Below, one piece after another: positions 1-9,262 of a stretch of DNA of 61,425 nucleotides (position 1 is its first letter; every line of letters begins with the position of its first letter). Source of the stretch: Acidobacteriota bacterium (lineage in GTDB: Bacteria > Zixibacteria > MSB-5A5 > GN15 > FEB-12). A program made the position numbers and the translations under genes. Under the pieces are notes generated by a model. The model ran no database searches, was not told the DNA's origin, and saw nothing but the letters and a program-made list of their open reading frames with translations. The DNA lies in NCBI GenBank assembly GCA_035529075.1, contig DATKXK010000001.1, positions 1-61,425 on the forward strand. The letters run 5' to 3'.

Positions 1-103
1 CGAGCGAGTCCGCAGGACTCCCAGACCGGACTGCGAAATATCAAGGCGTGGCTTGACATCGAGCCGGGTACCAGGTATGATCCTTAAAGCGGTGGCATCG
101 TAA

Positions 104-346
104 GGTCTGATCTTCGTCGCATCTGCAGGTTCTCACCAGACACTTACTGACGGGCTTTCATCCAAGCACACAACTCAAGAGGCCATTGAACCGCAATGGT
201 GGCGTGGCAACACGGGCGATGGCCCGGGCGAGATCGTATACATCAGCGATCTGACGAGGTTGATTGATCACCTGTTTATCAGCTTCATGCCGTTAGAGGT
301 GGCCTGCGACCGGCCACTCCGGGAATGTGGTTTGCCGGCGACCTGA
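104..346 (+). pseudogene. Relic of a dockerin-tailed secreted protein
   Basis: The frame is open from just after a TAA at 101-103 to a TGA at 344-346. From 215 it encodes GDGPGEIVYISDLTRLI followed by DHLFIS, which matches one half of the dockerin-like tails at the ends of the proteins near 12.7, 17.9 and 38.4 kb. The usual VDIGDL is degraded to VYISDL, the second calcium-binding repeat is missing, and no start codon or secreted domain precedes it. The same frame is also open from the window edge to the TAA at 101. I read this as a decayed 3' end of a larger gene lying to the left. The following 347-528 is AT-rich and I see no gene in it. Confidence 0.55.
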
Positions 347-528
347 TCCTCACCTCGGCCGACTCCTGTGAAATAACGATCCTATTGGTTGGGGCCAAGG
401 TATGGGCCGGTGAGTTTTGGGAACTCGACTTGTTAGGCGTTCACCGTCATAACAAACGTGAGCAGCAAACCGGTAATAGTATTTCGAATTCTCATGTTAG
501 TCTATTCTTTTTGTATTTATTTTCATTT

Positions 529-1830
529 CTATCTTCGTATTTCAATTCCCAGCCAATCCTCGAGGGCTGTATATATTTGTTCTTTTTCTGGCAACCCAAA
601 ATCTACTATACTAAATACATGTCCTTTATCCCTGGCAATGAGTTTGACTGCATTGGTGTTTCCTGTTAGTTCTACTGCGCACGAAGTCCACATGTCGTAT
701 TCACCGTAGAGATAGAGAATGTTATTCCCTTCGTTTTGAAGGTAGTTCAGAATTGTTGGCATAACATCCTTTCGAAACGTTGCGTTCCGGGCATCCTTTG
801 GAACGTAGATCGAAAAGTTTGGATCTTTAACCCACTGCAGCAAATCCACCATGTGAGCTACCGGATAGCCATGGTAGCCCAACTCCGTGAATTGTTGATA
901 GTAAAGAGCCGCATTGTACGTCATTTGGCGTTCTGTAAACCTTGTGAATGAACCACTCAATAATCCAAAAAGCTGCTCTTTTGGCGCATCGGGTTGAGGA
1001 ATATCCGACCCTCTTCGATCACCCGACCAGAACGAGAATGGGAATTGGATAATAGCCCATTCAAAAACCTCGTCAAGGCCGAGGGCAAAACTCAGTTTCT
1101 GGTTCATCGACAGCTCTTTCAGCATGGGAAGTAGTTCTGACCTTCTCGCCAGGCAGGTTCTCTGAAACTGCTTAGTCTTTTCTCGAGTCGGCTCATCGCC
1201 AATAGAACTCATAAAACTCTCGAAACGCGGATCGATAGGGCCTAACATGATTGGGGCAACCCAAGCGACTGTCGCATCCACATCGTGTGGGTAGTTTGCC
1301 CGGTGAAAAAGCGCAGCCATACCGCCTTTACTCCTACCGCATGAAATCCATTTCCCCGGATAAATTGCCTTTAGAGTCTCTACTACCAGATGAAGATCCG
1401 ATGCGGCCTGCCACGATGTAAGATATTCCCATTTCACCGGATTGGGCTTTGATGACTCGTAGTATCTGTGTTCAACGATGACCTGGTTGGCATCAAGTAT
1501 TCTTGCCATTTCCCGCTCCTTGGGCCAAGAAACTCCGTACCCCTCGGTTTCCAACACGACAGGTTTTGAGAAGTCGCGGTGCGAAAGAAATACGCGCTGG
1601 GTAAATCTCGCTCCTTTGGGATTCCCATGATCCAAAGGTTGAACAAATGCCAACTCAAATCCCTCAATAAAACCGGGAAGGGCCTCAATTCTCTTAACAT
1701 ATACACCATTAATTGCCTTTAACCTGTCAAATAGGTCAGCGGAATGTTCTTGACATTGTCCCGGACACGGAACTGTCAGCTTGAATAGCAGAATAGAGAG
1801 GCAAACAAAACGAATTACATTTACTGTCAT
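529..1830 (-). CDS. Secreted S37-family serine tripeptidyl peptidase (PS-10 type)
   Basis: The 433-residue protein has an N-terminal hydrophobic stretch (residues 7-20) that looks like a signal peptide. The core resembles the PS-10/S37 peptidases, alpha/beta-hydrolase enzymes that release N-terminal tripeptides. The nucleophile is probably Ser167 in GRSKGG (165-170); acid and histidine candidates are the Asp in YGEYDMW and the His in DKGHVFSI near the C-terminus. The ATG at 1830 is preferred over an upstream TTG because AAGG lies 7 nt before it. The downstream MBL-type gene (1890-2798) is on the same strand and lies upstream in transcription, 59 bp away, so the two may be co-transcribed. The gene is visibly lower in GC than the clusters beyond 20 kb. 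The substrate is unknown. Confidence 0.75.
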   Translation of the reverse strand: MTVNVIRFVCLSILLFKLTVPCPGQCQEHSADLFDRLKAINGVYVKRIEALPGFIEGFELAFVQPLDHGNPKGARFTQRVFLSHRDFSKPVVLETEGYGVSWPKEREMARILDANQVIVEHRYYESSKPNPVKWEYLTSWQAASDLHLVVETLKAIYPGKWISCGRSKGGMAALFHRANYPHDVDATVAWVAPIMLGPIDPRFESFMSSIGDEPTREKTKQFQRTCLARRSELLPMLKELSMNQKLSFALGLDEVFEWAIIQFPFSFWSGDRRGSDIPQPDAPKEQLFGLLSGSFTRFTERQMTYNAALYYQQFTELGYHGYPVAHMVDLLQWVKDPNFSIYVPKDARNATFRKDVMPTILNYLQNEGNNILYLYGEYDMWTSCAVELTGNTNAVKLIARDKGHVFSIVDFGLPEKEQIYTALEDWLGIEIRR

Positions 1831-1889
1831 TGTCAAACCTTTTTGTGAGCGCTATTTGTCATCGATCGCATATTCCCCTATTAGCCATA

Positions 1890-2798
1890 TTACTTCCAAA
1901 AGAGCTTAGCCGGCATGCCGGGCAGAAGAACGAAGATGTCCTTGTAGTACTGCCGGACTTTGTCGATCTTGCTGTCCGCGACGCTTTCAAGCTTGATAGT
2001 GAGGTGGCCTAAGGCGATGTGGTTCGGCCTGAGGACCTCTTGGAGGAAGCGAGGATACGAAGGATTCGGACTCAGCGGCCAAGCGTACCCAACAACGGCC
2101 AGATCGATCGGAACCGTTCCCAGTCCGAATTTGAGGAAATCATCAGGCTTCCCCATCCAATCCCCTTGGTGGAACACCCGCCAGCCGTTGACCTCGATGA
2201 AATACATGAGGTTCATCGGTGCTTTCTCGTTGCCATGGAGCGTTCGAACGATGGTGAGGGGGATGCGCGCCACGTCCCTCTTGACGTTCTCTCCAACCTC
2301 GAGGTCGACGGAGATGATCCGCGGGGCGATTCTCGACCAGTCCGACGCGACGTTGCGCATCTCGTCCACCGCGTCCGACGGCGCCACGAGGACGGGCTCA
2401 GGACGAGACTCCAGGTAGCGAACCGCCAGGGCAGCGTCGAAATGATCCCGGTGTTTGTGCGTGACGAGCACAAGGTCGACACTGTCGAAGGGGGCTTCCC
2501 CCTTCATCATACTGTCGAGCGTCTCGAGTGTGGGAACACGGTACAACTTCGGCTTATCGAAGAGGCAGTCGATCATGACCTTGGAATCACCCGAGCTTAC
2601 CAGAACGCCCATGTTGGCCACGTAGGTCAACACGAGAGGCTCTTGAGTCGCGGTCTGTCCCGATAAGGAAGAGGCCCACGGCGTTTTTTGGCCAAGATAT
2701 GGGCCTGTTAAAACCGGGAAATCATCCTTCTGTGCGTAAATGGATTGACCCAATATGGCGGAAACCAGAATCACAGCACAAATTGTTTTAGATCTCAA
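1890..2798 (-). CDS. Secreted metallo-beta-lactamase-fold hydrolase
   Basis: This 302-residue protein has a signal peptide (about residues 1-22, ending near SIYAQ). The metal-binding motif THKHRDHFD gives His114, His116, Asp118 and His119. Later candidates for the metal site are the His in RTLHGN, the Asp in HQGDWMG and the His in ALGHL, so the order of ligands fits a UlaG/RomA-like MBL-fold enzyme. The start is TTG at 2798, with GAGGA nine bases upstream; no ATG gives the signal peptide. It sits just upstream of the S37 peptidase on the same strand. The reaction is not predictable from sequence: lactonases, phosphodiesterases and plain hydrolases all share this fold. Confidence 0.8.
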   Translation of the reverse strand: MRSKTICAVILVSAILGQSIYAQKDDFPVLTGPYLGQKTPWASSLSGQTATQEPLVLTYVANMGVLVSSGDSKVMIDCLFDKPKLYRVPTLETLDSMMKGEAPFDSVDLVLVTHKHRDHFDAALAVRYLESRPEPVLVAPSDAVDEMRNVASDWSRIAPRIISVDLEVGENVKRDVARIPLTIVRTLHGNEKAPMNLMYFIEVNGWRVFHQGDWMGKPDDFLKFGLGTVPIDLAVVGYAWPLSPNPSYPRFLQEVLRPNHIALGHLTIKLESVADSKIDKVRQYYKDIFVLLPGMPAKLFWK

Positions 2799-3652
2799 TT
2801 TTCTATATCCTCTTTTCCGCTTTCTTATCTACTAATACGTTGAAGAGATAATTGTGTTACACTTCACCTTATTCCCTTCCAACGACTTCCACTCTTTGTA
2901 GTATACCTAATGCATGCTCGAAAGTTGAATTCCATAGAAGTTCGGGGAGAGTGAGGTCGGGGCCACTTGACGAGACCTGAACTCATGTAATAATGAGGCG
3001 TGGTACTGCCCGGCTGAGTTCCAAGCCGCTGCGCCATGCTTGGTGGAAGCTTTAATCATTGTGATCCGCATTGCGCAACTGCACCGAATGTACTGCCGTG
3101 TTCTCTGTCGCTGTCATGTCCAACCTTGACCGATATTCTCTCGGTCAGCTCTGCCCGTGAGTCGGTCTGTGTCCATCCTGTGAGTACGGGGGACAAAAAG
3201 AAACACAACCAGACAAAACCAGACAAAAAGAGACAACAAAACCTATATTTATCCTGTTAAGCCGGTTACGGCGTATTTTACTGCACCCCAACGGGTTACA
3301 CGAACGCCCCTTGGAGAATCCCTGCCTCTCCGCCAGATTGTTTTGGGGCGGTGGAACCAAAAACCCTTAGAGGTAAATGACTGTCAAATCAAGTCTCGTA
3401 TAGTGCACTTTAGCTCTGCCCACCCTGATGCTGCGGTCAATGTTACCGGCGCACAGTCCGTATCACAGAGAACCATACTCCCGGTACCCGGGTCAGGCTC
3501 CGACTCGAGTTGCCTCTCCCAGGGAGAGTGGGCTCTCTGGTGTCAACTATCCCTCTACCGGCGGCTGAAGGGTTCTGCTGCGCCTTCACAGCCAGGCTGA
3601 GGATACAGATCAGTGGCGTCGCGGATTCGGCCGGCGAACGATGCGATTCAAT
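2799..3652. other. 854-bp gap with no convincing gene
   Basis: Short frames exist on both strands but none has a ribosome-binding site plus recognisable protein content. The stretch contains a run of near-identical ACCAGACAAAA units (about 3209-3232) and a short piece resembling the 3' end of a tRNA-Ser gene at 3312-3335. It lies between two lower-GC accessory genes and may be decayed sequence. Confidence 0.5.
3312..3335 (+). other. tRNA-Ser 3'-end-like sequence, possible attachment-site scar
   Basis: The segment reads TGGAGAATCCCTGCC then TCTCCGCCA. It resembles the T-arm 3' half, acceptor strand, discriminator G and CCA of bacterial tRNA-Ser genes, which end in CTCTCCGCCA. No matching GGAGAG acceptor 5' strand lies about 90 bp upstream, so it is not a complete tRNA. 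Such 3' fragments are left when elements integrate into tRNA genes, but chance cannot be excluded. Confidence 0.25.
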
Positions 3653-4135
3653 CTACCCCATCAGCCGCTCGCAGCCATGTAACCGATTGATATAGGCTAA
3701 CTGTCCAATATGGTAGCTTTCGTGCAGTTGCATGAAGCCCACTATGGACCCAACCGTCCTTTCAACGCCGGGCATTTCGAACGGTGACTCTCCGGCCAGT
3801 ACTTCGTCAGGAACCTCCTGCAACCGGGCATGCATCTTCGTAGTTATGTTTTCCCATTCATTCTCGATCTGTTCAAGGCTCGGATAGATGGCCGGATCGC
3901 CTGGTTCTGCCCCATATTGAAACAGACTCGCGTCCGGGAATTCATCCTTGATTCCAAGTAGTCGAGCCACGACAAAACGATACGCCGTCAGGTGACCAAC
4001 TACCCAGTGAAACGAGTTTCCCTTATCATACGGACGCTTGTGCAAATCAGAAGAATTTGCCATCTCCAGAACCTTGCGAAACAGGTCAGAGTTAATCTGG
4101 TACAGCGTCGCGATGGATTTCATGTTCGGGTTCAT
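3653..4135 (-). CDS. DinB-superfamily protein
   Basis: The 160-residue protein has the length and helical pattern of the DinB/YfiT four-helix family of putative metal-dependent enzymes. Metal-ligand histidines are visible in WVVGHLTAY (about residue 48) and in the late motif HESYHIGQ (about 139-146), matching the His-x(n)-His-x3-His arrangement. The ATG at 4135 is preceded by AGGACCTGAGG. Known members include thiol transferases and damage-induced proteins; the substrate here is unknown. The next gene on the same strand, a flavin reductase, lies about 220 bp upstream in transcription, so co-transcription is possible but not shown. Confidence 0.75.
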   Translation of the reverse strand: MNPNMKSIATLYQINSDLFRKVLEMANSSDLHKRPYDKGNSFHWVVGHLTAYRFVVARLLGIKDEFPDASLFQYGAEPGDPAIYPSLEQIENEWENITTKMHARLQEVPDEVLAGESPFEMPGVERTVGSIVGFMQLHESYHIGQLAYINRLHGCERLMG

Positions 4136-4356
4136 CCTCAGGTCCTTTCATTCAGCTGTGTGCGAGCACAGGTAAGTGAGTTCCGTTATCGATTCTTGTT
4201 CCGTACAACGAGATAGTTTTCACGCTTTCCTCGGTTTGCCCGCGTTCAATCCGATGTCTTCCGGCACCGGCAACTTACATTCACCCTCTCCGGGAATCTC
4301 TCCCGCCCCTGCATTTCGCGCGCGATGCCACGGAAACGACAGACAAGTCAGTCTTT

Positions 4357-4890
4357 TCAAGAACGATCGAGGGGAGGTCCGAGGCCGTAGTACAAGTTGT
4401 CTCCCGCACCCTGGCTCCAGAGGAGTGGATGAACTTTTGATATATCCAGTTCACCCTCAGTGAGACATTCTTCATCAACATACGACTTGATAACGCGGCC
4501 AATGACCCCTTCACCCTCCTCACGGGTGATGATCTCAGTGACTTTACACTCTATGTTGATGGGGCATTGCGTAATCATCGGCGCCGTTTTCAGTTCGCCA
4601 TAGAACGTATCGAAAAGCCTGCTCTTGTCGTAATCGCGGCCGGACTTGGACCCGCAGATATACATCTCCCGGAGTAGTGCTTCTGAAGGAATGTTCACAC
4701 TGAACGCCCTGTGCTCCCTGATTCCGCCAAATGTATAGCGTTTTCGGTACATGCTGAGAAAGATATAACGACCGAACGCAAACGGACAGATGTAGCCTAT
4801 CACCAGGTAGTTGGGCCGTTCGTCAACGAGCGCCCCTACCAAGACAGCAGGAAGCGGGTAGAGCTGATGCCTGTCATATTCGTTTTTCAC
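4357..4890 (-). CDS. Flavin-reductase-like FMN-binding protein
   Basis: This 177-residue protein fits the flavin reductase-like / FMN-binding split-barrel family. It opens with LYPLPAVLVGALVDERPN and continues with IGYICPFAFGRY, where the family usually has a TIAW(T/C)G-type stretch. FSVNIPSEALL is also characteristic of the family, as is the central CGSKSGRDYDKS. Family members bind FMN without a covalent link and reduce flavin or act on small molecules with NAD(P)H or ferredoxin. The start is GTG at 4890, with AAGGAG seven bases upstream. It could act with the DinB-type neighbour, but nothing in the sequence ties them together. Confidence 0.75.
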   Translation of the reverse strand: MKNEYDRHQLYPLPAVLVGALVDERPNYLVIGYICPFAFGRYIFLSMYRKRYTFGGIREHRAFSVNIPSEALLREMYICGSKSGRDYDKSRLFDTFYGELKTAPMITQCPINIECKVTEIITREEGEGVIGRVIKSYVDEECLTEGELDISKVHPLLWSQGAGDNLYYGLGPPLDRS

Positions 4891-5320
4891 GTGTTCTCCT
4901 TTATGGCTGCGGACCTTGCGTGGACTATTTCCAATTCGGCTTACGCTCAGTCTCTTGCTTTTCCATAGCAGACAACCGAGTATACCTATATGCTAACGTG
5001 ATTTGTCGTATAAGTCACGTGCAATGTAATCATCATTAGCATGCACACCATTTATATAGCTCTCAGCACTGTTTTTGACCGCCGGTCTGTACACAGTTGT
5101 TGCGCAATATGAGCGGCGTTGAACAACCCCGGCCCGACTATGGCTACGCATACGACGATGGGTTTCTGAATCTGATCATCGTCGAACATCTCCCTGAGAA
5201 TGAAGCGTCCGCCAGGCCTGCAGTATGTGATCAGATATAGAAACACTCAGCATCGCGGCGCTGATAGTATCGATTGACAACTGGTCAAAGCTGACACACC
5301 GTACTGGACTATCCGTTGCC
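4891..5320. other. 430-bp AT-rich gap
   Basis: No supported gene. A 64-codon minus-strand frame (5052-5246) has no ribosome-binding site or recognisable motif. The stretch separates two minus-strand genes and should hold the promoter of the flavin reductase gene, but I could not pick a convincing -35/-10 pair. Confidence 0.4.
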
Positions 5321-7612
5321 TCATATCTGCAGCAAATACTGCATCTTGACAAAGAACTGTCTGGATGCAAGCCTGTTCGAGATAGATATGTGTCCACTCG
5401 TGTTCTCCCGGGTAAGCTCCTCGTAGTTGTAGGTTGATCCTATATAGAATACCGAGAACGGGTTCAGCCTGTACGTCAGGAGTGGTTCAATGGACCACTG
5501 GTCGATGAAGTCATCATACTGAATCGCCAGGCGCCCTGCCATCCGGCGCGATACCTGGTAATCCATGCGCGTACGGTATATAAACCCGTTATACAGCTCC
5601 TCATCCGAATCCAGCTGAAGACCTCGAGCGTAATCCAGCCACTGTTGCAGCAAGATGCGATCGTACGGCTTCAGTTTTACCGACAGGTTGAGATCGAGTG
5701 TCTTGGCCATCGTCAAATAACGTCGAGCTATTCCATGCCCGCAGGTCACAGCCGCTTCCAGTTGCAGCAGGTTCCCAAGCTGAGCACTAGCGTCCTGATA
5801 GATGTGCCAGCTGTCGTCGGATTGAATACCCCCGAAGTTCTCCGCCGTCCGTGCGTATTGCGAGAAGAATCCCGCCTGGGCTACTCTGAGACGGGTCCAC
5901 AGGTTCAATTCGAGCATTCTGTACTTCGGTTTGCCGTCGAAATTCCACTCTCCAAACAAACTGATATGTGGATTGATTGTTTCAAAGGGCCCCGCGGGCA
6001 AGCGATGGAAATAGCCAACGACGGAGTTCACGGCACGATAGTCATTCTGCGGTACGAATCCGAGGTACTGTCGGAAGGTTGGGGCAGCCTGTTCGAAAGC
6101 CAGTGAGGCGTTCCAACTGCTTGTCCACCAGCCCAGGTAAGCATAGTCGAATTGTCCCCAGAATGACTCTCCATCCATTGCTCTGGTATAACGCTTATCG
6201 AATGTAGAATCTGAGTCAGCAATCTCGCCGGTCAAGCCGGGATCATCGTGTTCGGTTACGTGACTGGCCGCAAGATGGTACCTTGCCCGAACCGTCGGAG
6301 CCAGTCGGAAAAGTCCGTCCAGTGTAACGGAAGAACCGGAGCCACCTCCGTTGAATCTCTGGTCCGTGACAATCATGCCTACCTCGGAGCCTTCTCCAAC
6401 AGATTGCCTGATTCTGATCACGTTCGACGTGCTCTTTCCTGCGAGCAGATAATCGCTCCGCTCCTCGGACGGCAATACGATTGGTGATATCCGGTCTCGA
6501 GCCAGCAGATACCCCACGCTGGTGCGTCCGGAGCGCAAGGTTGCCTTCGCAACGAGCTCGGGGTCGTTGATCATGCGTGTATAGACAGTACGGATGGCGG
6601 CCCGGAACAAGTCGCTACCCTCCTGAAAGAACGGACGGCGTTCCGGATAAAAGAGCGTGAATGTCGTGGTCACGTCGATCTGTCCGGCATCGGCTTCGAT
6701 CTGGCTGAAGTCCGGATTTACTGCAGCCTCCAGAGTGGCGCTGGAGGATATAGAGTATTTACCCCATACCGAAAGTTCTCCATCCGGATTATCGTTCACG
6801 AATTCATACGGAGATTTAACCTCGCCGGTCCCGGCAACCCGTCCCGACTGATATGCGATCACGCTCGGGGTTATTTGAATCCCCCGTCCGGGTGATACTC
6901 CCGCAATGCCGCTTACTGTTCCCCACTGGCAGGGCCAGCAGTTCTCATCACGGTCGTAGGCGGCCCAGGCGTACTCGGCCTGTGTTTCCCTCGGATGAAT
7001 GCGCCAGAAATCCAACCTCCAGACCCGGTTATCCCTGTTCGGAAACCTGAGGGATGCAAACGGAATGGCTATTTCTACCTGGTAACCGGAATCAGTGACT
7101 ATACCTGCTGACTCCCAGATAAGATCGAAGCCTCTTTCCTCGCCGCCGGTTGCGGCCCACATAACATCTCCCTGAATACCCAGGGGGTTGACGTACAGCA
7201 GATATGCCCAAGCGGCGTCTCCGTAGGTGTCCAGACCCACCATGACATAATCGTCGCTGAATATCTTGTCACGCTCACATAAGGAAGCCCGGATGGTCTC
7301 CGGCTCGTCGTGGCAGACGAAGGCGATGTACAGCTTGTCGCCATCATAGGTTAGGTAAGCCTCAGTTTCCACAGGAGGTTTCGTCCGGTCGCCTGGATAG
7401 CGCTCTGCGAAGTTCGCTGCCAGCGCGGCACTTTGCCAACCCGAATCGTCCAGATGACCGTCAATCTCAATATTCCCGCGCGCTCTGGCAGCCTCAAGGG
7501 ACGGTTGAAAGACAGGGCTGAAGTCGTTGACCGTTTCACAGTGCGTTGGGGCAGGAGACCAGACGAAGAGCCCCGCCAAGCACGCCGCGAGAAGCCAACC
7601 TGAGTATCTCAT
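5321..7612 (-). CDS. DUF5916-type exported protein with N-terminal CBM9-like domain
   Basis: The 763-residue protein starts at the ATG at 7612, which has AAGGAG eight bases upstream and begins a clear signal peptide (MRYSGWLLAACLAGLFVWS). A longer frame upstream lacks these. About residues 40-220 resemble a family-9 carbohydrate-binding-like sandwich (IDGHLDDSGWQ, then DGDKLYIAFVCHDEP), typical of the first part of DUF5916 proteins. The remainder has alternating amphipathic strands and ends in an aromatic-rich segment (FFVKMQYLLQI), consistent with an outer-membrane beta-barrel. The family's function is unknown; genomic partners are often peptidases or surface glycan systems. It stands alone between two gaps. 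Confidence 0.8.
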   Translation of the reverse strand: MRYSGWLLAACLAGLFVWSPAPTHCETVNDFSPVFQPSLEAARARGNIEIDGHLDDSGWQSAALAANFAERYPGDRTKPPVETEAYLTYDGDKLYIAFVCHDEPETIRASLCERDKIFSDDYVMVGLDTYGDAAWAYLLYVNPLGIQGDVMWAATGGEERGFDLIWESAGIVTDSGYQVEIAIPFASLRFPNRDNRVWRLDFWRIHPRETQAEYAWAAYDRDENCWPCQWGTVSGIAGVSPGRGIQITPSVIAYQSGRVAGTGEVKSPYEFVNDNPDGELSVWGKYSISSSATLEAAVNPDFSQIEADAGQIDVTTTFTLFYPERRPFFQEGSDLFRAAIRTVYTRMINDPELVAKATLRSGRTSVGYLLARDRISPIVLPSEERSDYLLAGKSTSNVIRIRQSVGEGSEVGMIVTDQRFNGGGSGSSVTLDGLFRLAPTVRARYHLAASHVTEHDDPGLTGEIADSDSTFDKRYTRAMDGESFWGQFDYAYLGWWTSSWNASLAFEQAAPTFRQYLGFVPQNDYRAVNSVVGYFHRLPAGPFETINPHISLFGEWNFDGKPKYRMLELNLWTRLRVAQAGFFSQYARTAENFGGIQSDDSWHIYQDASAQLGNLLQLEAAVTCGHGIARRYLTMAKTLDLNLSVKLKPYDRILLQQWLDYARGLQLDSDEELYNGFIYRTRMDYQVSRRMAGRLAIQYDDFIDQWSIEPLLTYRLNPFSVFYIGSTYNYEELTRENTSGHISISNRLASRQFFVKMQYLLQI

Positions 7613-7780
7613 ATGTACAACTCCTTGCCACATCGCCGACATTGTTCCGGCGCTTTGCTGAACGTTCGTAAAACCAAACGCTGCCGTCATTGCGCTCACC
7701 GGGTACTTCGCTTAACGCTCGTGCATTATAGCATACGCCAGATAGTGCTATAAGTCTCATGCAATTATACTATAGTATCC

Positions 7781-8074
7781 ATGATGCTTCGTCATATATC
7801 GCTGCAATTCTCAGACGTGACTCCTTTGGCGCGCAACTTACAGGGGCCGTTCCTCCGGATATCTGAGTTCCTGCCACCCGGAGTCATTGGTGAAGTGAAT
7901 GATGTCTATGTGAACTTCACGACAGTGACAGGTGACGTCGTACCCTGGCCTTCGCATGTCGAAAAGGAGGAGATGTGTTATGTCGTTAGAGGCTCGCTGC
8001 GAACGGACAGTGAGAACCGTCCCGGCCGACTCCCGACCTGGACAGTTCAAGTACCGCACCGACGAGAAAGATGA
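7781..8074 (+). pseudogene. Truncated cupin-domain gene
   Basis: The first 75 residues match the start of small single-domain cupins (GEVNDVYVNFTTVTGD, then EKEEMCYVVRGSL). In intact relatives the first metal motif is W-H-x-H; here it is W-P-S-H, so one ligand is lost. After the GSL position the expected second half (a glycine turn followed by a PxGxxH motif) is not found in any frame, and the frame runs into the tail of the convergent LysR gene. No good ribosome-binding site precedes the ATG. I read it as a frameshifted or truncated cupin, with a short unusual cupin as the alternative. Confidence 0.5.
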
Positions 8075-8079
8075 GCCAA

Positions 8080-8976
8080 CTACTCCAGGCCGGAGCCCAG
8101 ATTGTCTCGAAGCAGATCGATAAAACCTTGTATGTAACCGGGACGGTTCGGATCTTTCAGAGTCATTGCATACCAGGTTCGCTTGACACCTTTTCTGGTG
8201 AGACGGATAGGAACCAATCTTGCGGACCTCAAGTAAGGTGTTGCCGCCCACCGGACCATAACAGTTATCCCCAGGCCGGCCTTAACCATGTCTATGATTG
8301 CATCCGTCATAGGCAGCGTGACCACCTCTTTCGGCGTGACACCGGCAGGTGTAAGTACCTTTTGGAATAGATTGCTTTCTTCCAACTTACTTTCAAAAAC
8401 TATGAGATTCTCGGCGGCAAGGTCTTTAGGCAGAATGAACTTCCTACTTGCCCAGCGGTGATCGTTGCGAACAATAACAACGTCCTCGTCCTCGAAAAGA
8501 GACTGATACTGCAGATCTTTGGACGATATGACTCGATTCACGAGGGCCATGTCAAGCTCACCATCAAGCAGAGAATTGTAAGGATCAGCAGTTGCGGCGA
8601 GGCGGATCTTAATCTCGACACCCTGGAATTCTTTTTTATATGCCTCCAGGATTTTAGGAAGCCAATGGTAACACGTGTAGCATGCGGTCACCAGTCTCAG
8701 CATGCCGCCGCGCCCATGGCTAATGGCATTCACGTCATTCTCGATTTTTTGTAATTCGCAGAGTATTTTGCAGGCTCCTCGGTTAAGTATCTGCCCCGCC
8801 TGCGTAAGGGTCATCCGTCTGCCGATCCTGTTAAAGAGAGCCAGACCAAACTCATCTTCGACAGCGCGGAGTTGGCGGCTGAGTGCAGGCTGTGTCAGGT
8901 AGAGTGTCTTGCCTGCCGCGGTAAGTGTACCGGTCTGGGCGAGAGTCTTAATAAGCTGCAAATGTCTTATTTCCAC
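8080..8976 (-). CDS. LysR-type transcriptional regulator
   Basis: The 298-residue protein has standard LysR length. A winged helix-turn-helix at residues 1-60 (LAQTGTLTAAGKTLYLTQPA followed by LSRQLRAVEDEFG) is followed by a two-lobed effector-binding domain. GTG at 8976 is the start, with AGGAG eight bases upstream. It is divergent from the PhzF-like gene at 9263, the classic arrangement in which a LysR protein controls its divergent neighbour; the shared 286-bp gap contains a paired direct repeat that could be its site. The effector is unknown. Its 3' end abuts the truncated cupin gene, which runs toward it. Confidence 0.88.
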   Translation of the reverse strand: MEIRHLQLIKTLAQTGTLTAAGKTLYLTQPALSRQLRAVEDEFGLALFNRIGRRMTLTQAGQILNRGACKILCELQKIENDVNAISHGRGGMLRLVTACYTCYHWLPKILEAYKKEFQGVEIKIRLAATADPYNSLLDGELDMALVNRVISSKDLQYQSLFEDEDVVIVRNDHRWASRKFILPKDLAAENLIVFESKLEESNLFQKVLTPAGVTPKEVVTLPMTDAIIDMVKAGLGITVMVRWAATPYLRSARLVPIRLTRKGVKRTWYAMTLKDPNRPGYIQGFIDLLRDNLGSGLE

Positions 8977-9262
8977 GTTCAGTCTCCTGTCATCATAATC
9001 TCCGGGGTATATAACCCTGTGTAATAGGAATCATGAAAAAGTTACAGTGTTATTATACATCTTCTGCTCGTATTATACAAAAGGAATTATTGAAAAGAGC
9101 CGTCGTTGAGCGATCACTACTGGCGGGTGCCTGGCTCAGGTGCTTCCGGACTCTTGAGGTTCTTTTGCCTCCGGGCTTGAGTTGTAGCCGGCAGAGGAGA
9201 AACTTGATCGGGTTCGAAGACCAAAGGCCGGGCGGGCGGCGGATAGCAAAGGAGACAACCAC
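8977..9262. promoter_or_regulatory. LysR/PhzF divergent control region
   Basis: This gap between divergent genes contains two exact copies of TATTATACA at 9051-9059 and 9071-9079. They are 20 bp apart start to start, about two turns of the helix, so both would face the same side of the DNA. Each could also serve as a -10-like element. Binding by the LysR protein is an inference from the layout. Confidence 0.4.

Noticed and set aside
5052-5246. 64-codon minus-strand frame in the gap after the flavin reductase region
   Set aside because: No ribosome-binding site, no recognisable motif and no partner gene; chance frames of this length are common.
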